A DNA stretch of 64,000 nt from an uncultured bacterium (lineage in GTDB: Bacteria; Cyanobacteriota; Vampirovibrionia; Gastranaerophilales; Gastranaerophilaceae). The number at the start of each line of letters is the position of its first letter. The first letter of the stretch is position 1. Both the position numbers and the translations under genes were made by a program. This document shows, piece after piece, positions 44,293 through 53,843 of this stretch. The stretch covers positions 124,001 through 188,000 of the forward strand of contig CACWZA010000003.1 in NCBI GenBank assembly GCA_902765215.1, given 5' to 3'. A model generated the notes under the pieces. It searched no databases. It was not told the origin of the DNA and worked only from the letters and a program-made list of their open reading frames with translations.

Positions 44293-44898
44293 TTATGCTT
44301 TTGTTGTCTGAATAAACAAACTTATCAAATCATTTAATGCAGCATACTGCTTTTGATAGTTTTGAGTTTGTTTTTCAAGATTTTGGATTTTTCTCTTATA
44401 TTCCTGAATAGTCATCTGACATTCCTTAGCAGATTCTTTAAGATTTGCCTGAACTTCCTGTGCTTCAGTCAAAACACTCTTCATAGAAATACCCAAAGCT
44501 TCCATTGTTTGTCTTATAATCTGAGCCCCTGTGTGTCTTGTAACACCGCTAGGCAACTGAGAAATAAGTTTCTTCAATACAACAATATTTCCCGGCATTT
44601 CAGAAGCATCAGCAGGTTTTTCTTCTCTGTTCATAAAATCGTTAAAGGTTTCTTTTTCTTCTGATGCATCGTCCATTTTTTCACCGAACAAATCTGCCAT
44701 ACCTAAATCAGCAGGTTCGTCCTCAATGCTATCAGATAATAAACCATTATTAGTTATTTCGCCGAGAGCCTCAACATCAACACCTAAGTGTTCAGGTTCT
44801 TCAAAAGAAGGAGTGCTTTCAACACCTGCTTCCAATTCAGACTGTTTTTTCAAGGCTTCAACTATCTTTTTCCCTACGCCATCATTTAAATTACTCAA
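44293..44898 (-). CDS. acidic coiled-coil protein, 201 aa, unknown function
   Basis: The N-terminal 110 residues are acidic and disordered (EDEPADLGMADLFGEKMDDASEEKE). A short ordered block (LKKLISQLPSGVTRHTGAQIIRQTMEALGI) follows, then a coiled coil from about 140 to 190 (KECQMTIQEYKRKIQNLEKQTQNYQKQY). The start is a TTG supported by AGAGGGA 7 nt upstream; no ATG fits. The middle block looks like a helical interaction domain. I do not recognise it. Confidence 0.68.
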   Translation of the reverse strand: MSNLNDGVGKKIVEALKKQSELEAGVESTPSFEEPEHLGVDVEALGEITNNGLLSDSIEDEPADLGMADLFGEKMDDASEEKETFNDFMNREEKPADASEMPGNIVVLKKLISQLPSGVTRHTGAQIIRQTMEALGISMKSVLTEAQEVQANLKESAKECQMTIQEYKRKIQNLEKQTQNYQKQYAALNDLISLFIQTTKA

Positions 44899-45032
44899 TG
44901 TAATGTCCCTCTTATTTAATATATTTAGCTATGCTTATTATAATAAAAATATTTATTTTAGGCAAGAAGTTATCAAACTTTCAATAAACGAAGTAAAAAA
45001 AGACACAACTCTTAACATTGTGGTTAATATAT

Positions 45033-45061
45033 TTGTAATTAAATAGTGTTAGTAATACAAT
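45033..45061 (+). promoter_or_regulatory. promoter of the metK leader
   Basis: TTGTAA (45033-45038), 17-nt spacer, TACAAT (45056-45061). The expected start of transcription is one base before the ATG of a 23-codon ORF. Confidence 0.55.
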
Positions 45062-45068
45062 AGTACTA

Positions 45069-45140
45069 ATGGAGGTGTACCGGGTTGGAATTAAAAACCT
45101 TACCGGTCGAAAATATAAATTAAGGAGACAACAACAATGA
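45069..45140 (+). CDS. 23-codon leader ORF overlapping metK (possible)
   Basis: ATG at 45069, seven bases after the TACAAT box, so it would be leaderless. The frame stays open for 23 codons and ends with a TGA that overlaps the metK ATG as ATGA. The peptide is basic, rich in Arg, Lys and Gln at its end. The region also contains the hairpin arms ACCGG (45079-45083) and CCGGT (45103-45107) and the AAGGAG ribosome site of metK. It may couple metK translation to the leader or be a chance frame over a structured leader RNA. Confidence 0.4.
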   Translation: MEVYRVGIKNLTGRKYKLRRQQQ

Positions 45141-46408
45141 AATCAAGAAGATTCTTATTTACGTCTGAATCAGTAACAGAAGGACACCCCGATAAAGTAT
45201 GTGACCAGATTTCTGATGCTATTTTGGACGAATTTTTGACAAAAGATACTCAGGCAAGAGTAGCGGCTGAAACCACAGTAACAACAGGTATGGCACTTGT
45301 ATCAGGTGAAATCACCGCTGATTGCTATGTAGATATTCCACAGGTAGTTAGAGATACTATCAAAAATATCGGATATGTCGGTGAAACAAGCGGCGGCTTC
45401 GATTGCAACACTTGTGCGGTATTAACAAGTATTGATGAACAATCAACAGATATCGCAGGCGGTGTAAACAAGGCATTGGAAACTCGTTCTGAAAACGCTG
45501 ATGTATCAGTAAAAGAAACTGAAGAATTGGGTGCAGGCGACCAAGGCATTATGTTTGGTTACGCATGTAACGAAACCCCTGAGCTTATGCCTTTACCAAT
45601 AAGCTTGGCTCACAAATTGTCTTTCAGACTTGCACAAGTAAGAAAAGACGGTATTTTAAACTACTTAAGACCGGACGGAAAATCTCAGGTAACTGTTGAA
45701 TATGTTGACGACAAACCTGCAAGAATACACACAGTATTGCTTTCAACTCAACATAACCCTGAAATTGACGGTATTAAAAACAATTCTGAAGTTCAGGCAA
45801 TCATCAGCCGCGACTTAAAGAAATATGTTATAGACTATGTATTTGAAACAGAATCAATCAAACCTGATTCAGAAACAAAAATCTTAATCAACCCATCAGG
45901 TCGTTTCGTAATCGGCGGGCCTCAGGGTGATGCAGGCTTAACAGGCCGTAAGATTATTGTTGATACCTACGGCGGATACTCTCGTCACGGCGGCGGAGCA
46001 TTCAGCGGTAAGGATCCAACGAAGGTTGACCGTTCTGCTGCTTATGCTGCAAGATATGTTGCAAAGAACATTGTTGCTGCAGGCTTGGCTGACAAGTGCG
46101 AAATAGAATTAGCATACGCTATCGGTGTTGCTGAACCTATCTCTGTATTTGTTGATACCTTCGGTACAGGTAAGATTTCTGATGACGAAATAAGCAAAAT
46201 CGTTACAGAAAACTTTGAACTTAGCCCTATGGCTATTATCAGACAATTTGATTTGAGAAACCTGCCTGCTAAAAACGGCGGCAAGTTCTATCAAAGACTT
46301 GCTTCATACGGACATATGGGAAGAACTGATTTAGTCGTTCCATGGGAAGCAACTGATAAAGCTGAATTGCTAAAAAAAAATCTCATGATGGCAACAACTT
46401 GCTGCTAA
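45137..46408 (+). CDS. metK: S-adenosylmethionine synthetase
   Basis: Makes SAM from ATP and methionine. 423 residues, slightly longer than E. coli (384). [22 protein letters not shown] at the start, [21 protein letters not shown], the P-loop-like [21 protein letters not shown] and [23 protein letters not shown] are all intact. The tail ends with two cysteines. AAGGAG precedes the ATG. The leader ORF and its hairpin suggest control at translation level. Confidence 0.96.
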   Translation: MKSRRFLFTSESVTEGHPDKVCDQISDAILDEFLTKDTQARVAAETTVTTGMALVSGEITADCYVDIPQVVRDTIKNIGYVGETSGGFDCNTCAVLTSIDEQSTDIAGGVNKALETRSENADVSVKETEELGAGDQGIMFGYACNETPELMPLPISLAHKLSFRLAQVRKDGILNYLRPDGKSQVTVEYVDDKPARIHTVLLSTQHNPEIDGIKNNSEVQAIISRDLKKYVIDYVFETESIKPDSETKILINPSGRFVIGGPQGDAGLTGRKIIVDTYGGYSRHGGGAFSGKDPTKVDRSAAYAARYVAKNIVAAGLADKCEIELAYAIGVAEPISVFVDTFGTGKISDDEISKIVTENFELSPMAIIRQFDLRNLPAKNGGKFYQRLASYGHMGRTDLVVPWEATDKAELLKKNLMMATTCC

Positions 46409-46474
46409 ATATTGATAAGTAAAGATGGGTTATTTATCAAACAAAGATATACCCAGAACAGATAACATAATGAA

Positions 46475-46503
46475 AACGACCTTGGCGCAATCCCAAGGTC
46501 GTT
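46475..46503. terminator. bidirectional terminator between metK and the SIMPL gene
   Basis: 11-bp perfect stem AACGACCTTGG/CCAAGGTCGTT with 7-nt loop, between convergent genes. Confidence 0.82.
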
Positions 46504-46527
46504 CTTTATATTAGTATTTTTTTTTGA

Positions 46528-47262
46528 TTACTTGATTTTAAAGACTACATTTGCAACAGCGGTAACCTTTTTCTCTATTGAACCCGTATCATAGATACCA
46601 CCGTCAGAAACATCGGTAGAATTAGCCGCTGTAATCTGGAATACACCCATCTTAACAGACTGAATCTTACCCGTTCTGTTTCTTGTTGCCTTCAACATAG
46701 CAGATGCTCTCTGTTTAGCATCTTTTGTCGCATCTTTTAATAATTCAACCTTTAAATCAGAAATCTTTGAATAGTAATATTCTGGAGCATTAACATCAAT
46801 ATCTATACCCTTATTCATCAAATTTGTAATATCAAGTGAAAGTTCTTTTATTTTTTGAACATCATCAGATTTTACCGAAACAGGCTGATAAAGATTATAA
46901 TAATCAACTTCGTTTGAAGAATTTCCGTTTGGCAGCATCTTATAAGAATTATATCCGTGAGCAGTTTTTATTTCGATATTCTTTTCATCAATTCCCTTTG
47001 ATACCAAATATGCTTTTACTGTCGGAATTTGTTTTTGGACAACATCGTAAGCAATTTTTCTTGTTTTTTGCTTTGTCATAATATCGAAAGTTAACACACC
47101 GTTATCAGACTGAACAATTTTTGATGCAGAACCCGTAACAACAATCCCGTCACTTGGAAGCGCAGAAGATACAATCTTTGTTGCTATCACAAGTCCTAAT
47201 GCCAATACTAAAGCAAGTGCCAAGATTTGAAACTTTTCTAATTTTTCTAAAAACTCTTTCAT
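46528..47262 (-). CDS. SIMPL-domain (DUF541) protein, membrane anchored
   Basis: 244 residues. One N-terminal membrane segment (about 10-32, LALALVLALGLVIATKIV), then the SIMPL domain beginning GIVVTGSASKIVQSDNGVLTFDI, with the typical KGIDEKNIEI and ending AVANVVFKIK. The domain lies outside the membrane. SIMPL proteins (YggE and relatives) have poorly known envelope or stress roles. GAGGGGT precedes the ATG. Confidence 0.85.
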   Translation of the reverse strand: MKEFLEKLEKFQILALALVLALGLVIATKIVSSALPSDGIVVTGSASKIVQSDNGVLTFDIMTKQKTRKIAYDVVQKQIPTVKAYLVSKGIDEKNIEIKTAHGYNSYKMLPNGNSSNEVDYYNLYQPVSVKSDDVQKIKELSLDITNLMNKGIDIDVNAPEYYYSKISDLKVELLKDATKDAKQRASAMLKATRNRTGKIQSVKMGVFQITAANSTDVSDGGIYDTGSIEKKVTAVANVVFKIK

Positions 47263-47324
47263 TTTACACCCCTCATTTTATGTTCGAACAATAATCTCAC
47301 AGATATTATATTGCAAAAAAAATT

Positions 47325-47353
47325 TTTACAACATCAAATAAATTTGATATAGT
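47325..47353 (+). promoter_or_regulatory. leaderless promoter of the YkgJ-like gene
   Basis: TTTACA (47325-47330), 17-nt spacer, extended TGa-TATAGT (47348-47353), then 6 nt to the ATG at 47360. No Shine-Dalgarno. Confidence 0.7.
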
Positions 47354-47359
47354 ATAACT

Positions 47360-47962
47360 ATGCTCGATAAATATTTGGAATTTTTAGAATACTTAATGGG
47401 AAGCCTGAATAACTATTTTAACTCTCAAGCCCCATATATAAAATGCAAACTCGGATGTTCAAAATGCTGTTCAAACGGCGATTACCCGTTTTCGGAAATC
47501 GAGGTCGAACTTTTAAAGCTTGGATTTAATAAATTAGACGATGATAAAAAGAAAACTATCCTGACAAAAATCGGGAAAATCAAAAAGGATAAGGCAAAAA
47601 GCACAAAAACACCTTTTACTTACCCGTGTCCTTTTCTTATAGACGATGTCTGCTCAGTGTACGAATACAGGGGAATAATCTGCAGAACCTTCGGGCTCAT
47701 TTACCTTAAAGAAGGCGAAAAAATGAAAATACCTTTCTGTGCGTATGAAGGACTTAATTACTCAAATATTTTAGATAAAGAAAAAGATATGCTTATGGCA
47801 GACAAAATGCAGGAACTCGGAATTGAAGTCGAACCTAAAGCATACAATATACACTATGACTTTTTAACAAGCGAAAAAGTCGCTCACGCCTTCGGGTTTG
47901 AATACGGCAAAAAAGGCTCTCTTATAGATATATTATCTGAGGACGAAACCTTTAAAAGTTAA
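47360..47962 (+). CDS. YkgJ-family cysteine-cluster protein
   Basis: 200 residues. A cysteine-rich metal site of the YkgJ/UPF0153 type: CKLGCSKCC near residues 28-36, then PCPFLIDDVCSVYEYRGIICRTFGL near 93-117, and FCAYEG. Such proteins bind zinc or an iron-sulfur cluster and have no agreed function. Ends overlap the convergent M16 peptidase gene by 4 nt. Confidence 0.82.
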   Translation: MLDKYLEFLEYLMGSLNNYFNSQAPYIKCKLGCSKCCSNGDYPFSEIEVELLKLGFNKLDDDKKKTILTKIGKIKKDKAKSTKTPFTYPCPFLIDDVCSVYEYRGIICRTFGLIYLKEGEKMKIPFCAYEGLNYSNILDKEKDMLMADKMQELGIEVEPKAYNIHYDFLTSEKVAHAFGFEYGKKGSLIDILSEDETFKS

Positions 47963-50802
47963 CCTTCCAACGATGAAAGGAACTCTTTGTTAGCATCTAA
48001 AGTAGCTTTTGATGCTCTTACAGAGTATATCGGTTTTGTCGAGAAAATTTCTTTTGCAGCGTTTTGAAGATCTTCTTTAGTTAAAGAATCAATAGCCGCA
48101 TAGATTGAGTTTAATTCTTCAATTCCGTTTTCTGAAGTCAAACCTTCAGACAGTCTTAACACATGATTTGTCTGAGATTCGCCTGCTTCAAGCAACTGGC
48201 GTTTGAAGCCAAGTTTTGCGGATTCAAACTCTTTACTTGAAAAATCACCGCTCACGATTTTCCCAATCTGCCTGTGGAAACCTTCTATAGATTTTTTCAC
48301 ATTGTCATAACTCTTTAAATCAGGACTGTCTGTCGTAGTTAAGATACCACACAACAACAATCCGCTGTTATATGATGACATCATAAGGTTTGATTCAACG
48401 CTGTATGCCAGTTTTTCTTTTTCTCTGAGGTTATTAAATAAGCCTGTATCATCCCCTCTGCCGAGAACATAGTTCAGAACGGAATATGTTGCCTTATCCT
48501 TAGGAGTGTTACGCATATTGAATTTATATGCCTGAACAACATCTGCCTGAGCAGTATTTGCAACTTCCTGAATAACCTTGCTTGCTCTTACCGGAGTATA
48601 ATCTCTGAAGTTTTTAGGACTGTTTTCCTTGAACTTAGGCAACTCTGATAACTCATGAGTAATAACATTTTTAATCTCAGGGTATTTGTCCATCGGAACA
48701 CTTGCCGCAAATGTGAACGCACCATTCTCAACAAGATATTGGTGCAAGCCCATTACTTCCTCAATCGTAACCTTATCAATATTATTCAAAATATCCTGTC
48801 TTGAATAACCGCGAGGGGAATTAGGGAACAAGGTTCCTTTTGCGTTATCAAACGCACTCGGCTGCTGAGTCAGTAACTCAGTCTTTAAATCTTTCTTTGC
48901 TTTTTCAAAAGCTTCAACTGATAAATCAGGGTTCAACAAAGCATTCTTCATTATCCTCATTGAGATAGGAAGATTCTTTGCTGGCAATTCTGCCTCATAG
49001 TACATGTGTCCGTTCGTAACCCCCGAAAAGGCAGAAATATTGTTCTTGTCAACGAGGCTTACAACCTCATCAGACCCTTTAATCAGCATCTGTTCCAAAA
49101 CATCAGAAACACCCGGTTTTGTATGAGCAGGGATGTTTGATGATATATATGCTGAATATGAAGCGATACTGTTATTTGTATTAATAAGTGCAACATCACA
49201 GTTATTATCCAGCTTAAAGGACTGAACTTTTTCCGTATGTAAAGGCTTTTTCGTTACTTTATCTGAGGAATGAGTCCCTGTAAAGCTGACTGATTTTGCC
49301 TTGAAATGGTTAGTGTTTATTTCTTCTGAAGTGACTTGTTCAGGGTGAATAACCGCAATTGATACTTTGTTTAAATCATAATATTTTTTGCAGGCATTAA
49401 CCAAATCATCAGCAGTTATACCGTCAATAATTTTTAAAGCATTCTCATATTCATCATCAGAATCAGTAAGAGAATTTTGCCCGATCATATAATTCAAAGA
49501 CTCAACATCATCGTATCGTTTTTCAAATTTCATTTTTAAAGCAGTCTTTAAGGTTTCCATTTCTTCGTCGCTTGGTGCTTTAAAGTTTGAAATGATGTCG
49601 TATACAGATTTAAGTGCTAATTCAGAATTGTCCTCTGTCGTAGTATAAGTCAATGACAACAAAGAACTGTCGGTCGGTTCTGTTCTGAATTTTTCACTTC
49701 CCGCACTAACCTCAACATTATAAGGTTCAAGCGCTTCTGTCGTTTTGGAATGTTTTTTATTAAATAAGAAGTGATTTAATGCAAGAAGCTCTATATTTGC
49801 TTTTGAATCATTGTTTGCAGGGCCGGCAAAACAAAGTACACCCGTCGTTCCTACAGCTTTCTGTGAAATAATATCTTTTCTCACAGGACTCTGAATTGGT
49901 GTTAATTCTTCAAGTCTGCGGTCAGGATTTTTAGGGTTCTCACCTTTAAAATTCTTTGCTATAAGTTCAATTGCTTCATCAGGATCTACATCACCCGTAA
50001 CAACCGTAGTCATATTTGCAGGGTAATAGTTGTTTTTGTAGTAATCCATAACCTTTTTACTGTCAACATTCAGGATATTTTCAACAGTTCCCGCAACAAT
50101 ATCAGGGGAAGTTGTCTTAATATCGAACAGATTTCTTGCAGCAGTATTCATAGCAATTGTATCAGCAATATCAGAATACATATTTATCTCTGATGTAACA
50201 GGCCCGTGTTCCTTTTCGGTCATTTCATCAGACATTTCAAGATTATTCATCATTGCAGACTGCATTTTTACAATTGTTTCAAAGTCTTCCTTCTTAAACT
50301 GAGGGATTGAAATTGTATAGTTTGTTTCGGCAAAATTCGTTGATGCGTTTGTATATCCGCCCATTTCACTAACCTTGCGGAACACATCACCTTTGCCCAA
50401 TTTCATATAGCCGTTTGTACCTTTTGTACCGTTAAATGCCATGTGCTCGCAGAAATGGCTGATGCCTCTTTCATCATCCTTTTCATTCAAAGCACCGGTA
50501 TTAACGTATGTATTTAATACAGTTTGAGCACTCTCTTTCGGAGCAATATAGACTTTTTGACCGTTATTTAATTTGTAACAATGAATTTCCTGCCCGTTAG
50601 ACAAGGTTTTAACACCTGTCTTTGTATACCCGACAGGAACAGAAACATTGTAATCAGGTGTAACATTTGGCATTTTTGTTTGCTCAACCGTTTTGTCGGA
50701 CACCTTTTCATCAGAAGCCGCAGGTGGTTTGATTGGTCCTATACCGCCTGTTCTGACATTATTTCTAAAATTATCCAGATAAGAATTGTTATAGCTATAC
50801 AT
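47959..50802 (-). CDS. M16-family zinc peptidase, two-domain
   Basis: 947 residues, pitrilysin or processing-peptidase type. The inverted zinc motif HFCEH is at 116-120 (ERGISHFCEHMAFNGTKG), with the third ligand Glu about 75 residues later (TEKEHGPVTSEI). The second, inactive M16 half is about 515-940 (RGDDTGLFNNLREKEKLAYSVES). There is no signal peptide; instead about 50 disordered residues lead in. The start at 50802 has GAAGTGA upstream; a TTTATATAAATATA motif lies at 50819-50832. Secreted homologues usually have a signal peptide, so its location is open. Confidence 0.87.
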   Translation of the reverse strand: MYSYNNSYLDNFRNNVRTGGIGPIKPPAASDEKVSDKTVEQTKMPNVTPDYNVSVPVGYTKTGVKTLSNGQEIHCYKLNNGQKVYIAPKESAQTVLNTYVNTGALNEKDDERGISHFCEHMAFNGTKGTNGYMKLGKGDVFRKVSEMGGYTNASTNFAETNYTISIPQFKKEDFETIVKMQSAMMNNLEMSDEMTEKEHGPVTSEINMYSDIADTIAMNTAARNLFDIKTTSPDIVAGTVENILNVDSKKVMDYYKNNYYPANMTTVVTGDVDPDEAIELIAKNFKGENPKNPDRRLEELTPIQSPVRKDIISQKAVGTTGVLCFAGPANNDSKANIELLALNHFLFNKKHSKTTEALEPYNVEVSAGSEKFRTEPTDSSLLSLTYTTTEDNSELALKSVYDIISNFKAPSDEEMETLKTALKMKFEKRYDDVESLNYMIGQNSLTDSDDEYENALKIIDGITADDLVNACKKYYDLNKVSIAVIHPEQVTSEEINTNHFKAKSVSFTGTHSSDKVTKKPLHTEKVQSFKLDNNCDVALINTNNSIASYSAYISSNIPAHTKPGVSDVLEQMLIKGSDEVVSLVDKNNISAFSGVTNGHMYYEAELPAKNLPISMRIMKNALLNPDLSVEAFEKAKKDLKTELLTQQPSAFDNAKGTLFPNSPRGYSRQDILNNIDKVTIEEVMGLHQYLVENGAFTFAASVPMDKYPEIKNVITHELSELPKFKENSPKNFRDYTPVRASKVIQEVANTAQADVVQAYKFNMRNTPKDKATYSVLNYVLGRGDDTGLFNNLREKEKLAYSVESNLMMSSYNSGLLLCGILTTTDSPDLKSYDNVKKSIEGFHRQIGKIVSGDFSSKEFESAKLGFKRQLLEAGESQTNHVLRLSEGLTSENGIEELNSIYAAIDSLTKEDLQNAAKEIFSTKPIYSVRASKATLDANKEFLSSLEG

Positions 50803-50818
50803 AAAAATCACTTCAGTC

Positions 50819-50832
50819 TATATTTATATAAA
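50819..50832 (-). promoter_or_regulatory. TTTATATAAATATA promoter-like motif
   Basis: On the - strand, 17-30 nt before the ATG at 50802. Identical 14-mer to the one upstream of 19927. Confidence 0.4.
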
Positions 50833-50882
50833 ACCTCACAATCAGATTTTTTGCCAGTTTTAAGGCAAATATTTACAATCCA

Positions 50883-51521
50883 TTATAAGATATTTCTTAT
50901 ATGACAATCTGTTCCGCCTGTTTTTATCATATTATACTTATCGGCAATTGCCCTGACTGTCTCTGAAGTATGAAATCTAAAGAACTTTCTGTGTCGTTGA
51001 TACGGATAGTATACTTCCATGCCATCTAACCCGATTGATATAAGCTTTTGGACAAATTTTTCCAAATCAATCGCCCAGCAGCAGGCAGGGTGAGCAAGAA
51101 CAGCAATCCCTCCTGCCTGATGAATTGCTTCTATCAGTTTCTTTACATTTCGTCTTGCAAAAATTCTTACTATGTCAGTATCCGTACCTCTTTTTGATTT
51201 TGCCATAAATCTGCTTATAACAGGACTGTCAACATCAATACCATACGCCAAAAGATGCATAAACACATATCCGTACCAACAATCAAACTCAACCCCTGTC
51301 ATAAGAATAGGATCGTGGTACTTTTTGTGACCTTCAACAGTATTATGGTCGCAAATAGCAATTTTTCTGAAGCCGTAATCTCTTGCCTGTCTGATAATGT
51401 CCTCAAACTCGGCATTCCCGTCAGAATATTTTGAATGAATATGCAAATTTACAAAACCAAAATATTCATCTTCCTTAAAACTTCTTATTTGTGCTTTTAT
51501 TTCTTCAATATGTTCAGTCAT
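50883..51521 (-). CDS. PHP-domain phosphoesterase
   Basis: 212 residues. Polymerase and histidinol phosphatase domain with metal ligands NLHIHSKYSDG near 25-35, AICDHNTVEGH, VLAHPACCW and the C-terminal GGTDCH. Relatives hydrolyse 3',5'-nucleoside bisphosphates (YciV/RnaseAM) or phosphates from sugars. The C-terminus stops soon after the last motif. No clear Shine-Dalgarno before the ATG; the divergent membrane protein gene starts about 100 bp away. Confidence 0.85.
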   Translation of the reverse strand: MTEHIEEIKAQIRSFKEDEYFGFVNLHIHSKYSDGNAEFEDIIRQARDYGFRKIAICDHNTVEGHKKYHDPILMTGVEFDCWYGYVFMHLLAYGIDVDSPVISRFMAKSKRGTDTDIVRIFARRNVKKLIEAIHQAGGIAVLAHPACCWAIDLEKFVQKLISIGLDGMEVYYPYQRHRKFFRFHTSETVRAIADKYNMIKTGGTDCHIRNIL

Positions 51522-51623
51522 AATTATGATTCTTTATTTACAATTAGATTTTATGGTAATAAAATTATACAATAAAGGGGTAAATAAAGAAATAAATTTT
51601 TCTGTATTTATTAAAAGTGAATT

Positions 51624-52580
51624 ATGGCGAAAAAAAACAGTACAATATTTGAAATATTTCTTCAGGGTATAGGTCTGTATTTTACAAACATAGACCGTTT
51701 CCTGTGGTATATGTTATTCCCTGTTTTCGGACAGCTTGCAGGGTTTATTATGACAATAGTAATTTTGTATCTGTTTAACGAATACAACACCGTCATACTT
51801 GCAAATTTCCCTGTTCTGAGAACGCCGTCATACATGAATATCGCACTCGGAGTAATTTTCATTCCTGTAATATTTGTCTGGGTAAAGGCTCTCTGGGACT
51901 ATATGGTAGCCTATGCTGCCGTTAACTCTATGACGGAAAATATGCTCAAATCAGAACGAGTCTACGACTTTCCGGCTCACACAATGATGGTTGAGCGAAG
52001 ATGGTTATCCTACATAGGACTTTGCATACTGTTTGCAGGATTACTTTTGTTATCTGCAACCGTAATCTTTGCAGGGTTTGTCTGGGTTCTGATGGTATAC
52101 TATGCATTTATATTCCAAATCTTTTTATTTGAGCCTGAACTTTCCCCTGCGGACTGTTTTAAAAGAAGTTCTTCTTATGTTCGCGGAAACTTCAAACAAA
52201 CATTAACAATGATAGTACTCGTCGGAGGACTGACCTATGTTATTCTTCCTCAGATAATACTGACCTTCCTTACATCAGTGAAAGCCATAAGCTCACTTAA
52301 AGATATTATTCAGCCGTACATAACAGAGGCATCACTGGATTGGATAAATATGGTTCTTTCCGCTGCGGGAATACCGCAATTATCACCGACACAAGTTGCA
52401 TTATTTTTAATTCAGACAGTTATAATCATTATAGTAATTCAGCTATTATTACCGCTAAGAGTTATTTGTATGTGCCTTTGGTATAAAAATTTCCATAACG
52501 ATGCGGGAGCAATGAAAAAGATTGATGACAGAATATTAGAACGCGCCGGAACGCACAAAAATCCGAAGAAGAAAAAATAG
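51624..52580 (+). CDS. multi-pass membrane protein, 318 aa
   Basis: Six or so membrane segments: about 28-52, 68-90, 130-150, 152-175, 195-218 and 260-282, with a conserved-looking ERRWLSYIG loop and a Lys-rich C-terminal tail inside. It has the look of YciC-like or glycerophosphodiester-phosphodiesterase-associated membrane domains, but no diagnostic motif. Followed directly, with no gap, by a small zinc-ribbon-like gene and then rph. Function unknown. Confidence 0.75.
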   Translation: MAKKNSTIFEIFLQGIGLYFTNIDRFLWYMLFPVFGQLAGFIMTIVILYLFNEYNTVILANFPVLRTPSYMNIALGVIFIPVIFVWVKALWDYMVAYAAVNSMTENMLKSERVYDFPAHTMMVERRWLSYIGLCILFAGLLLLSATVIFAGFVWVLMVYYAFIFQIFLFEPELSPADCFKRSSSYVRGNFKQTLTMIVLVGGLTYVILPQIILTFLTSVKAISSLKDIIQPYITEASLDWINMVLSAAGIPQLSPTQVALFLIQTVIIIIVIQLLLPLRVICMCLWYKNFHNDAGAMKKIDDRILERAGTHKNPKKKK

Positions 52581-52814
52581 ATGTTTGTATGTAAGAATTG
52601 TAAATCAGTGGATAAATTTGAGTTGATGTTTTCTCCCGATTACAAGGGGAGCAAATCATTCAAAAACGCCTACAACGACAAAAACGAAATCGAAATAACC
52701 GTTGACGGTTATACATTTGTCCCTGATTTAATCTTCATGAACCAGTTCGCGGTGTGTAAATACTGCGGACAAATATATATGTGGGACTACGAAGACGGTT
52801 ATCAACAGAAATAG
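52581..52814 (+). CDS. small protein with two CxxC pairs
   Basis: 77 residues. CKNC at 4-7 and CKYC near 60-63 frame a beta-rich middle, as in a zinc ribbon. The ATG follows directly after the stop of the membrane protein gene, and the weak GAAGAAG upstream lies inside that gene. rph begins 10 nt later. Perhaps a small metal-binding or nucleic-acid-binding protein; not recognised. Confidence 0.6.
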   Translation: MFVCKNCKSVDKFELMFSPDYKGSKSFKNAYNDKNEIEITVDGYTFVPDLIFMNQFAVCKYCGQIYMWDYEDGYQQK

Positions 52815-52823
52815 AGGCATAAT

Positions 52824-53519
52824 ATGAGAAAAAACAACAGAGGAAATAATGAATTAAGACCTATAAAATTCACAAAAGATTTTACTAAACACGCACTAGG
52901 CTCAGTCCTTGTGGAATTTGGCGACACAAAGGTTATAACAACCGCTTCGGTTGACCACAAAAAACCAAAATGGATGGATGAAGACGACAACAGAGGCTGG
53001 GTAACAGCTGAATATTCCCTGCTCCCTTCTGCAACAAATACAAGATGCCAGAGAGAAAGAACAAAAGTTTCGGGCAGAACCCACGAAATACAAAGACTTA
53101 TCGGAAGAAGTCTGAGAGCCTGCGTTGATTTATCAAAAATGCCTAACCTGACTATAACAATCGATGCCGATGTAATACAGGCAGACGGCGGAACAAGAAC
53201 AGCAAGCATCTGCGGCGGCTTCCTGGCGCTGAAAGATGCCGTTGAAAAACTTATCAAAACAGGCGATTTAAAAGAAAACCCTATAATAGAACCAATCGGA
53301 GCAATCTCAATCGGCTTACATGATGACACTATCCTTCTTGATTTAGACTACGAAGAAGATTCTCATGCCAGAGTAGACTCTAATGTTGTCCTGACTAAAA
53401 GCGGTAAAATTGTAGATTTTCAGACCACTTCAGAAGGGGAACCTTTTGAAAAATCACAAATGGACGAACTTTTCAAAATCGCAAAATCAGGGATAGATAA
53501 AATTATATCTATGTATTAA
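52824..53519 (+). CDS. rph: ribonuclease PH
   Basis: Phosphate-dependent 3' exoribonuclease that trims tRNA ends. 231 residues, usual length. RKNNRGNNELRPIKFT at the start, ERTKVSGRTHEIQRLIGRSLRACVDL with phosphate-site residues, and DADVIQADGGTRTASICGGFLAL. AGAGG precedes the ATG. Confidence 0.95.
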   Translation: MRKNNRGNNELRPIKFTKDFTKHALGSVLVEFGDTKVITTASVDHKKPKWMDEDDNRGWVTAEYSLLPSATNTRCQRERTKVSGRTHEIQRLIGRSLRACVDLSKMPNLTITIDADVIQADGGTRTASICGGFLALKDAVEKLIKTGDLKENPIIEPIGAISIGLHDDTILLDLDYEEDSHARVDSNVVLTKSGKIVDFQTTSEGEPFEKSQMDELFKIAKSGIDKIISMY

Positions 53520-53635
53520 CCCAATTTTATACCCGTAAATTAATATTTCTTAATATTTATTGCTTGAAAAAGCAATAATCTTAATTATATATACTTTATA
53601 TATACAAGAGATAGATTATAGGACGGATATATTTT

Positions 53636-53842
53636 ATGGGTATCGCAGAACGAATAGCAAGATTGCTTGATTTAACACTTGGGGACAACGGCTTTCCACC
53701 TTACAGATTAAATGAAGACGGAACACCTGTTACACCTGTTCAAAGAAAAGCAGCAACCGAAATTACATCTAAAAATTACGGTTTGCCAATTAACACAGCA
53801 GATTTCTTAGTCCAAAGAGATCCGACTGTTGCTTACGCATAA
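53636..53842 (+). CDS. hypothetical protein, 68 aa
   Basis: Starts MGIAERIARLLDLTLGDNG as an amphipathic helix and continues as a soluble, Thr/Pro-containing protein. AGGACGG about 10 nt upstream and an AT-rich promoter stretch support it as real. The hairpin TTATTGCTT/AAGCAATAA (53557-53578) separates it from rph. It ends 1 nt from the convergent repeat-protein gene. Not recognised. Confidence 0.6.
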   Translation: MGIAERIARLLDLTLGDNGFPPYRLNEDGTPVTPVQRKAATEITSKNYGLPINTADFLVQRDPTVAYA

Positions 53843-53843
53843 T

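Noticed and set aside
45033-45136. Known SAM riboswitch class before metK
   Set aside because: I could not match the conserved cores of the SAM-I, SAM-II or SAM/SAH classes; only a simple ACCGG/CCGGT hairpin is visible.
53557-53578. Terminator after rph
   Set aside because: The 9-bp hairpin is good, but no T-run follows on either strand.
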